The translations under genes and the position numbers were made by a program. DNA of 5,228 nt. It comes from Lentzea sp. GTDB taxonomy: Bacteria; Actinomycetota; Actinomycetes; Mycobacteriales; Pseudonocardiaceae. Shown here one piece after another: positions 1 through 4,035 of this stretch (position 1 is its first letter; each line of letters opens with the position of its first letter). The DNA lies in NCBI GenBank assembly GCA_030146905.1, contig JASLAV010000197.1:1-5228 (forward strand). The letters run 5' to 3'. The notes beneath the pieces were generated by a model that saw only the letters and a list, made by a program, of their open reading frames with translations, ran no database searches and was not told the DNA's origin.

Positions 1-21
1 ATGCGGGAAGAAGTCGGTTCA

Positions 22-59
22 GGAGGGTGTGGCGGTCGGCGGGTCGCCGCCACACCTCC
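22..59 (-). terminator. Hairpin terminator of the GH12 cellulase gene
   Basis: A GC-rich inverted repeat begins 5 bases beyond the cellulase stop codon. The arms are 22-35 and 47-59; they form 13 base pairs with G27 bulged and an 11-base loop. There is no long T tract after it on the minus strand, only a CTTCTT stretch, as is common for actinobacterial terminators. Its position directly after the stop and the long stem make intrinsic termination the simplest reading. It could also protect the 3' end of the transcript. Confidence 0.75.
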
Positions 60-64
60 GGGAC

Positions 65-814
65 TCAGCCGCTGACCGAGGCCGAGAAGTTGTCGACCGC
101 CAGGCCGACACCGCCGTTCCACGGCTCGAACCCGGCCTGGATGCTGGTCAGGTACCAGGAGTTCGTGATCGCACCGCGGGCGCGCACGTCGTTGATGAAG
201 TCGAGCACGCTGAACGACCACGAGGTGATCGCGGACGGCGCCACGTAGGAGATGACGTTGTTGGAACCGTTGCTGCCGCGCCACACCTCCCAGCTGCGGC
301 CGCCGATGTTGGTCGTGCCGACGGCGCTGCCGATGGGCTGGATCGGGCCCTGGCGGTTGAACCAGATCATGATCTCCATCTGGTTCACGCCGTTGGTCTT
401 CGGGGTGGGGTCGAGCCAGATGTCGTACGAGGCGTTGTAGGTGCCGCCCGCGTACCGGTAGTTGATCGACGAGGTGGCGCTGCGGATCCGGCTGACCTGC
501 ATCGGCAGGGTGGATCCGGGGGAGCAGTTGGTGTAGTGGCAACCGAGGAACACCGACGGGTACGACACCGGTGCGCCGTTGGTCGGGGCCGAGCCCTGCT
601 GGGTGGTGAGCTGGAAACCGGATGACGTGACGTTGATGCACTGCTGGGCCGAGGTTCCCCACCGGTTGTTCTGGACCACGTAACGGCCCTGGATGGTGGT
701 CGACCCGTACTGGTCGCAGATGGTCACGTCGGCGTTGGCCGGACCCGCTGTCGCGACGAACGTGCTCGCGACCAGCAAGCCGGCGGCGATGACGGCACGG
801 ATGGTCCTTCGCAT
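65..814 (-). CDS. Secreted endo-1,4-beta-glucanase, glycoside hydrolase family 12 (CelB-like)
   Basis: This 249-residue protein should be exported and hydrolyse internal beta-1,4 bonds of cellulose or related beta-glucans with retention of configuration. Residues 1-28 form a Sec signal peptide (RR near the N-terminus, hydrophobic 7-23, A-N-A cleavage site before D29). The rest is one GH12 beta-jelly-roll domain closely resembling the catalytic domain of Streptomyces lividans CelB as I recall it. The nucleophile is E147 (MEIMIWF) and the acid/base is E230 (GFEPWNGG), 83 residues apart as in CelB; D131 (YDIWLDP) is the conserved assisting aspartate. C33-C59 and C92-C97 match the two CelB disulfides. 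The protein ends at the catalytic domain, so the linker and cellulose-binding module seen in many actinobacterial relatives are absent. The ATG at 814 has a GGAGGAG ribosome site at 820-826. The gene is monocistronic, with an operator upstream and a hairpin downstream. Confidence 0.95.
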   Translation of the reverse strand: MRRTIRAVIAAGLLVASTFVATAGPANADVTICDQYGSTTIQGRYVVQNNRWGTSAQQCINVTSSGFQLTTQQGSAPTNGAPVSYPSVFLGCHYTNCSPGSTLPMQVSRIRSATSSINYRYAGGTYNASYDIWLDPTPKTNGVNQMEIMIWFNRQGPIQPIGSAVGTTNIGGRSWEVWRGSNGSNNVISYVAPSAITSWSFSVLDFINDVRARGAITNSWYLTSIQAGFEPWNGGVGLAVDNFSASVSG

Positions 815-833
815 GATGACTCCTCCGACAGGT

Positions 834-851
834 TCTGGGAGCGCTCCCAGA
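834..851. promoter_or_regulatory. CebR/CelR-type operator of the cellulase gene
   Basis: Positions 836-849 read TGGGAGCGCTCCCA, the exact 14-bp palindrome known for the LacI-family repressors CebR (Streptomyces) and CelR (Thermobifida). The flanking bases extend the perfect dyad to 18 bp (834-851). It ends 20 bases upstream of the cellulase start codon and overlaps the probable core promoter, so bound repressor should block transcription until cellobiose or cello-oligosaccharides release it. The repressor gene is not in this window. The site also lies in the divergent region with the acetyltransferase gene, but far from that start (137 bases). Confidence 0.9.
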
Positions 852-866
852 TTACCGGCGTGTCAA
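849..866 (-). promoter_or_regulatory. Probable core promoter elements of the cellulase gene
   Basis: On the minus strand a perfect TTGACA lies at 866-861 and a TANNNT-type hexamer, TAATCT, at 854-849. They are only 6 bases apart, so they cannot be the -35 and -10 of one sigma-70 promoter. Either TTGACA works with a poor -10 inside the operator, or TAATCT is the -10 and transcription starts within the operator. In both cases the CebR-type palindrome covers the start region, which suits repression. Confidence 0.45.
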
Positions 867-927
867 CAGGTGGGCGTGTCGGTAGAGGGTGCGGCGGCCT
901 GATGCCGCAGGATCGAACAAGTGGACT

Positions 928-955
928 CTTGTACTACGGACGCAATGGGTATTTC
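928..955 (+). promoter_or_regulatory. Weak candidate promoter for the acetyltransferase gene
   Basis: CTTGTA at 928-933 and TATTTC at 950-955 are separated by 16 bases and would place the transcription start near 961, about 26 bases before the GTG at 988. The -35-like part lies in an imperfect inverted repeat (915-934: GAACAAG, 6 bases, CTTGTAC; one mismatch), which could be an operator. Both calls rest on short matches only. Confidence 0.3.
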
Positions 956-987
956 AGGTGGCCACTTGCCGGGCGATCATTGTCGTC

Positions 988-1425
988 GTGACGACTCAGA
1001 ACACCACCATCGAGGAACTGGACGGCGAGGACACCGCGCTGGCCTTCGACGCGCTCCGCGAGCTCCGGCCCCACCTGACCTCGGCCGGCGAGTTCGTCGA
1101 ACTCGTGAGGGCCCAGCGGCGGGAGGGGTACCGGATCGTCGCCTCGTTCGACTCGGCCGGTCGTGTCGCCGCGGTGGCGGGGTTCCGGCACATCACGAAC
1201 CTCTACGCCGGGCCGCACCTCTACGTCGACGACCTGAGCACCCTCCCGGCGGCTCGCGGGCAGGGCCACGCGAGCGCGCTGCTGCGCTGGGTCGACGAGG
1301 AGGCCCGCCGCCTCGGCTGCACGGGCGTCCACCTCGACTCCGGGACGCAACGCCACGACGCCCACCGGCTCTACCTGAGCTCCGGGTTCGTCATCCCCGC
1401 CTTCCACTTCGCGAAGAGCCTCTGA
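988..1425 (+). CDS. GNAT-family N-acetyltransferase
   Basis: This is a 145-residue cytoplasmic protein of the GCN5-related N-acetyltransferase fold. It should transfer the acetyl group of acetyl-CoA to an amine; the substrate cannot be read from sequence. The core is visible: strands beta2-beta3 around residues 48-66 (YRIVASF...VAAVAGF), then beta4 and motif A at 79-99 (YVDDLSTLPAARGQGHASALL), where R90-G91-Q92-G93-H94-A95 is the R/Q-x-x-G-x-G/A pyrophosphate loop. Helix alpha3 (WVDEEARRLG) follows, and the late motif is AHRLYLSSGF at 125-134. Length is normal for a one-domain GNAT. I chose GTG 988 because the family-like sequence begins just after it; an in-frame GTG at 889 would add 33 residues with no family resemblance. 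No strong ribosome site precedes 988, so the start is less certain than the function. The gene is divergent from the cellulase and convergent with rskA. Confidence 0.88.
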   Translation: MTTQNTTIEELDGEDTALAFDALRELRPHLTSAGEFVELVRAQRREGYRIVASFDSAGRVAAVAGFRHITNLYAGPHLYVDDLSTLPAARGQGHASALLRWVDEEARRLGCTGVHLDSGTQRHDAHRLYLSSGFVIPAFHFAKSL

Positions 1426-1431
1426 CGGCCC

Positions 1432-2154
1432 TCACGCGAGCCCGACCTCGACGACGAGGTCGCCCGTGGGACTCGGCGACCCGCCCTGCGGTTCCACTGT
1501 GAGCGCGACCTTCTGCGCCCCCGGCACCCCGCTGGCCACGAGCGGCGCAGTGGGGGAGGGGAGCACTCCGGCGGAGTGCGCGCCGTCCGGGGCGATCATC
1601 CACAGCTGGTAGACGCTGCCGCCGGGAGGAGCGGGCAGGTCCTTGCCGAGGAACAGCATCTCGTTGCGGCTGGGCGACATGACGGCCGTCCCGACCGCGC
1701 CGTTCGTCCCGGTGGCGCTGAAGATCTTCGCGTCCGGTGTGGACAGCAGGTCCGAGAACCGCTCGTACTGGCTGGAGAGCTGGGCGAGCTGGTCCTCCTG
1801 GCCGGACCGCTCCGTCTGCACCGCCACGAACGCGACCGCGACCAGGCAGGCCGCGGCGAGCAGTCCACCGGCACGGCCGAAACCGCGACGGGGACGGGGG
1901 ACGCGTGCGGTGTGCGGGGCCAGCTGCCGCGTCTCGGCCGCGGCGGCGAGCACTCGTGCCCGCAGGTGCGCGGGCGGTGCGAACTCGGCGGCCGCACCCA
2001 GGTGCGCCGCGGTGGCCGAGAGCTCGGCGACCTCCTCCGCGCAGCTCTCGCAGCGGACGAGGTGCGTCTCGAACGCCGCCCGTTCGGTGTCGGACAGCGC
2101 GTTCACGGCGTAGGCGCCGGTGAGCGTGTGCAGATCGTCTGACGTGGGCCTCAT
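1432..2154 (-). CDS. rskA: Membrane-anchored anti-sigma factor, RskA type
   Basis: This 240-residue single-pass membrane protein should hold the sigma factor encoded upstream inactive at the membrane. Residues 1-55 form a zinc-binding anti-sigma (ZAS) helical domain with H9 and the H31-x3-C35-x2-C38 motif (THLVRCESC). A basic stretch (83-93) precedes one membrane segment at about 94-111. The outer part has a short helical stretch (about 116-133, QEDQLAQLSSQYERF) and then an RskA-type C-terminal domain, with the family blocks SVYQLWMIAPDG and ALTVEPQGGSPSPTGDLV near the end. In Mycobacterium tuberculosis RskA is removed by regulated proteolysis (Rip1), releasing SigK; the same logic is inferred here. 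The start is the ATG at 2154, which overlaps the sigK stop (ATGA) and has GGGGG at 2162-2166 as ribosome site. The frame is open further upstream, but only inside sigK. The gene ends 6 bases from the convergent acetyltransferase. Confidence 0.9.
   Translation of the reverse strand: MRPTSDDLHTLTGAYAVNALSDTERAAFETHLVRCESCAEEVAELSATAAHLGAAAEFAPPAHLRARVLAAAAETRQLAPHTARVPRPRRGFGRAGGLLAAACLVAVAFVAVQTERSGQEDQLAQLSSQYERFSDLLSTPDAKIFSATGTNGAVGTAVMSPSRNEMLFLGKDLPAPPGGSVYQLWMIAPDGAHSAGVLPSPTAPLVASGVPGAQKVALTVEPQGGSPSPTGDLVVEVGLA
1443..1462 (+). terminator. Possible terminator hairpin of the acetyltransferase gene, inside the rskA 3' end
   Basis: A perfect 8-bp stem (1443-1450 with 1455-1462) with the tetraloop ACGA begins 17 bases after the acetyltransferase stop. 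It sits within the last codons of the convergent anti-sigma gene, where it encodes part of LVVEVGLA. Only 6 bases separate the two convergent stop codons, so any terminator must lie inside the opposing gene. There is no T tract. The symmetry might simply reflect the valine/glutamate codons. Confidence 0.35.
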
Positions 2155-2753
2155 CCGGTCACCCCCATGCAGTCGCGGAGCCGGATCAGGCCGTCGCGCA
2201 TCCTCGTCTTGACCGTGCCGAGCGGAAGGCCCAGCAGGCTCGCGACCTCGGGGTAGGAGTAGCCCTGGTAGTAGGCGAGCAGCACCGACTCGCGCTGCAG
2301 GTCTGTCAGGAAGCTCAGGCAGCGGCGCACCTGGCGTTGTTCGAGCCGGCCGGACACCTGCTCGCTCACCTCGTCGAACGGCCGGTTCGGGTCGAGCCGC
2401 GCCACGTGCTCCTCGCGGTGGGTCGCGGCCTGCGCGGAACGGACGCGGTCGACGGCGCGCCGGTGCGTCAGCGTCATGATCCAGGTGGTGGCCTTGCCCC
2501 TGCCCGGGTCGAACCTGGTCGCGGTCCGCCACACCTCGAGCATCACCTCCTGGAACACCTCCTCCGACTGCGCCTGGTCGCGCACGACCCGCCTGATCAG
2601 CCCGAACACCGAGCCGGACACGACGTCGTAGAGCCGCTCGAACGCGGACTCGTCACCCCGCGCCACGAGGGCCAGCAGGTCGTCGGCCGTCAGTTCGGCC
2701 GGGCGACCGGCGTCGGGCGGAATGCTCTGCAACGCCCGCTCGCGCTTCGGCAT
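2151..2753 (-). CDS. sigK: ECF RNA polymerase sigma factor, SigK type
   Basis: This is a 200-residue extracytoplasmic-function sigma factor that directs RNA polymerase to a small regulon. Region 2 spans about residues 38-105: FERLYDVVSGSVFGLIRRV, the EEVFQEVMLEVWRTATRFD helix, and TTWIMTLTHRRAVDRVR, which binds the -10 element. A variable linker (106-136) follows, then region 4 at about 137-193 with the helix-turn-helix YSYPEVASLLGLPLGTVKTRMRDGL for the -35 element. The AYYQGYSYPEVA and TRMRDGLIRLRDC blocks resemble M. tuberculosis SigK. I chose ATG 2753 because it has a strong ribosome site; an in-frame ATG at 2780 would add 9 residues but has no Shine-Dalgarno sequence. The gene is translationally coupled by a 4-bp overlap to the anti-sigma gene. 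M. tuberculosis SigK controls mpt70/mpt83; those genes are not here, so targets are unknown. ECF factors usually activate their own promoter, but I found no convincing SigK-type -35/-10 pair upstream. Confidence 0.93.
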   Translation of the reverse strand: MPKRERALQSIPPDAGRPAELTADDLLALVARGDESAFERLYDVVSGSVFGLIRRVVRDQAQSEEVFQEVMLEVWRTATRFDPGRGKATTWIMTLTHRRAVDRVRSAQAATHREEHVARLDPNRPFDEVSEQVSGRLEQRQVRRCLSFLTDLQRESVLLAYYQGYSYPEVASLLGLPLGTVKTRMRDGLIRLRDCMGVTG

Positions 2754-2757
2754 CTGG

Positions 2758-2768
2758 CTCCCTCTCCT
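2758..2768 (-). promoter_or_regulatory. Ribosome binding site that sets the sigK start
   Basis: On the minus strand the sequence AGGAGAGGGAG runs from 2768 to 2758, leaving 4 bases before the ATG at 2753. It lies downstream of the alternative ATG (2780), whose own upstream bases (AACACCTC) do not match 16S rRNA. This favours the 200-residue over the 209-residue sigma factor. Confidence 0.75.
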
Positions 2769-2800
2769 CAGCGTTGACATGAGGTGTTCGCAGCGGAAGC

Positions 2801-2823
2801 CGGTTTGGATCGGTGTGGATCGG
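2801..2823. repeat. Tandem 10-bp repeat upstream of sigK
   Basis: CGGTTTGGAT is followed directly by CGGTGTGGAT (9 of 10 identical) and then by CGG. The units are spaced one helical turn apart and sit 48-70 bases before the sigK start. They may bind a regulator or be remnants of promoter elements. Chance similarity in a GC-rich region is possible. Confidence 0.5.
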
Positions 2824-2835
2824 CATTCGTCCTAG

Positions 2836-2855
2836 GAGCAGGTCAAGACTTGCTC
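2836..2855. promoter_or_regulatory. Putative operator: near-perfect 20-bp inverted repeat between sigK and the small ORF
   Basis: The half-sites GAGCAGGTC and GACTTGCTC (reverse complement GAGCAAGTC) match in 8 of 9 positions around a central AA. A two-base centre cannot form an RNA hairpin loop, so a dimeric DNA-binding protein is the more natural partner. On the minus strand the repeat contains TTGACC (2846-2841), a -35-like hexamer directed at sigK. Its centre is about 52 bases upstream of the predicted start of the divergent small ORF. I do not recognise the regulator. Confidence 0.5.
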
Positions 2856-2885
2856 AATTCGGATGCGAGCCGGTCGTACGGTCCC

Positions 2886-2891
2886 TAACCT
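2886..2891 (+). promoter_or_regulatory. Candidate -10 element of a leaderless transcript for the small ORF
   Basis: TAACCT fits the actinobacterial -10 pattern TANNNT and ends 6 bases before the ATG at 2898. Transcription would therefore start at or next to the A of the start codon. No Shine-Dalgarno sequence precedes that ATG, which agrees with a leaderless mRNA. No clear -35 hexamer is visible. Confidence 0.45.
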
Positions 2892-2897
2892 CGGTTC

Positions 2898-3017
2898 ATG
2901 AGGCTGCTGCTGTGGTTCACGCTGGCGTGCATGTGCGCGCTCAGCGGAGACCTCGTGCTCGCGGCCGCGACGACGGCGCTGCTGCTCGGCTGCGCCACCG
3001 ACCGCGGCCGCTGCTGA
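2898..3017 (+). CDS. Small hydrophobic protein, 39 residues, function unknown
   Basis: I do not recognise this protein. It begins MRLLLWFTLACMC and ends LLLGCATDRGRC. One short N-terminal arginine is followed by two hydrophobic stretches (about 3-16 and 19-33) separated by G17-D18, then a short polar tail with a terminal cysteine. Cysteines are C11, C13, C32 and C39. Coding support comes from the third codon position: 38 of 39 sense codons end in G or C against 25 of 39 with G or C in first position, the pattern of real high-GC genes. The start has no ribosome site but a well-placed -10 for leaderless transcription. LLGC resembles a lipobox, but it lies too near the C-terminus for a normal lipoprotein. 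It is divergent from sigK and lies 115 bases upstream of the protease. It could be a membrane micropeptide linked to either neighbour, or a leader peptide. Confidence 0.55.
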   Translation: MRLLLWFTLACMCALSGDLVLAAATTALLLGCATDRGRC

Positions 3018-3045
3018 GGTCGTTCGGCCGGACGGGACCGACCAG

Positions 3046-3082
3046 CCCGGACGTGATCACCTAAACCGGGACGCCGCCCGGT
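3046..3082 (+). other. Mutually exclusive short stems between the small ORF and the protease
   Basis: Three short segments can pair in two ways. ACCGGG at 3065-3070 can form a 6-bp stem with CCCGGT at 3077-3082 (6-base loop). Its CCGGG part can instead pair with CCCGG at 3046-3050 (15-base loop). The 3065-3082 hairpin may terminate the small-ORF transcript or belong to the protease leader. The stems are short, so this is tentative. Confidence 0.3.
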
Positions 3083-3094
3083 ACGTACCCCTGT

Positions 3095-3120
3095 GTGAGT
3101 GGACCGTTCGCGGAACTCAC
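3095..3120 (+). promoter_or_regulatory. Leader hairpin abutting the protease ribosome binding site
   Basis: GTGAGT (3095-3100) pairs with ACTCAC (3115-3120). Inside, CCG (3104-3106) pairs with CGG (3111-3113) around a TTCG tetraloop, with a small asymmetric internal loop. The structure ends directly before the ribosome site GAGAGGG (3121-3127), which stands 5 bases before the ATG at 3133. It could influence translation or mRNA stability, if the transcript starts upstream of 3095, which I could not establish. Confidence 0.4.
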
Positions 3121-3132
3121 GAGAGGGCACAC

Positions 3133-4035
3133 ATGGGCAAGCACCACGACGACCACCGCAGGGTCAAGGCGATCGCAGCGGGTGTCGGGGCTCTGGTGGT
3201 GGCGATCACCGCCGCGACCTACACCGCGAGCCAGGCGGCGTCCGACGAGCGCACAACGCCGGGGGTGGCCACGCAGACGTTGCGGGACAAGGCTTCGACC
3301 CCCGGCACCGCGTGGGCCGTCGACCCCGGCACGAACGAGGTCGTCGTGACAGCGGACAGCACGGTCACCGGTGCGAGGTGGGACAACCTGAAGTCCACAG
3401 TGGACAAGATGGGTGCCGGCGTGCGGCTCCAGCGCACGTCCGGCACGTTCCGGCTGTTCGCGGAGGGTGGTGACGCGATCTTCGCGGGCGGCAGCCGGTG
3501 CTCGCTGGGCTTCAACGTCGTCACCTCGGACAACCGTCCCGCGTTCCTCACCGCCGGCCACTGCACCGGCGCGGGACGGCGGTTCTCCCTGAACGCGGGA
3601 GGCAGGGCCGCCGCCACCGTGGTGGAGTCCACCTTCCCCGGCAACGGCGACTTCGCGCTGCTGACCTACGACAACCGCGCCACCGACGCGCCCAGCGAGG
3701 TCGACACCGGCAACGGCGGCAGGGTGCGGATGCAGCGCGCCGCGCAGGCCCAGGTCGGCAGGCAGGTGCAGCGGATGGGCAGCACGACGGGTCTGCGTTC
3801 CGGCCGCGTCACCGGCCTCGACGCCACGGTGAACTACCCGGAGGGACGGGTGACCGGCTTGATCCAGACGTCGGTGTGCGCGGAGGGCGGTGACAGCGGC
3901 GGGCCGTTGTTCACGCGCGACGGCGACGCGATCGGGCTGACCTCCGGCGGCAGCGGTGACTGCCGCGGCGGTGGCGTGACGTTCTTCCAGCCGGTCACCA
4001 CGGCACTGGCCGCGGTGGGCGCGCGCATCGGCTAA
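3133..4035 (+). CDS. Secreted streptogrisin-type serine protease (S1 family), pre-pro-enzyme
   Basis: This 300-residue protein is an exported chymotrypsin-fold protease made as a zymogen. Residues 1-35 form a signal peptide: basic His/Arg-rich start, hydrophobic 13-28, likely cleavage after S-Q-A. A propeptide of about 73 residues follows; its end (VRLQRTSGTFRLF) resembles the C-terminal strand of streptogrisin propeptides, and cleavage near F109 would give a mature enzyme of about 190 residues. The triad is complete: H143 (LTAGHC), D173 (GNGDFALL) and S255 (GGDSGGPLF). C123-C144 and C249-C277 should be disulfides. GGDAIF...RCSLGFNV and SGGSGDC...GVTFFQPV match Streptomyces griseus proteases A/B closely as I recall them. 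The SGGSG strand lacks the histidine of glutamate-specific relatives, so preference for large hydrophobic P1 residues is inferred. No C-terminal substrate-binding domain is present. Ribosome site GAGAGGG is at 3121-3127. The stop overlaps that of the convergent oxidase. Confidence 0.95.
   Translation: MGKHHDDHRRVKAIAAGVGALVVAITAATYTASQAASDERTTPGVATQTLRDKASTPGTAWAVDPGTNEVVVTADSTVTGARWDNLKSTVDKMGAGVRLQRTSGTFRLFAEGGDAIFAGGSRCSLGFNVVTSDNRPAFLTAGHCTGAGRRFSLNAGGRAAATVVESTFPGNGDFALLTYDNRATDAPSEVDTGNGGRVRMQRAAQAQVGRQVQRMGSTTGLRSGRVTGLDATVNYPEGRVTGLIQTSVCAEGGDSGGPLFTRDGDAIGLTSGGSGDCRGGGVTFFQPVTTALAAVGARIG

Noticed and set aside
29..625. Plus-strand frame of 198 codons opposite the cellulase
   Set aside because: It is the antisense shadow of a gene with both catalytic glutamates intact, and it lacks recognisable domains.
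889..987. Longer acetyltransferase starting at GTG 889
   Set aside because: The extra 33 residues show no GNAT-like sequence and the G-rich stretch before 889 abuts the start codon with no spacing.
2151..2532. N-terminal extension of the anti-sigma frame by more than 120 codons inside sigK
   Set aside because: It is the shifted reading of sigK, arginine- and proline-rich without family resemblance. The ATG at 2154 has a ribosome site and the classical 4-bp overlap.
2982..2996. Lipobox (LLGC) in the small ORF suggesting a lipoprotein
   Set aside because: The cysteine is residue 32 of 39, so only eight residues would remain after processing, and the -2 position is leucine. Not convincing.
3018..3043. 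GGTCG...CGACC stem after the small ORF as its terminator
   Set aside because: Only 5 base pairs with a 16-base loop; too weak to call.
2885..3130. Minus-strand frame of 81 codons opposite the small ORF
   Set aside because: It is rich in Arg, Ser and Pro, has no recognisable motif, and runs antisense to the frame with G or C in 38 of 39 third positions.
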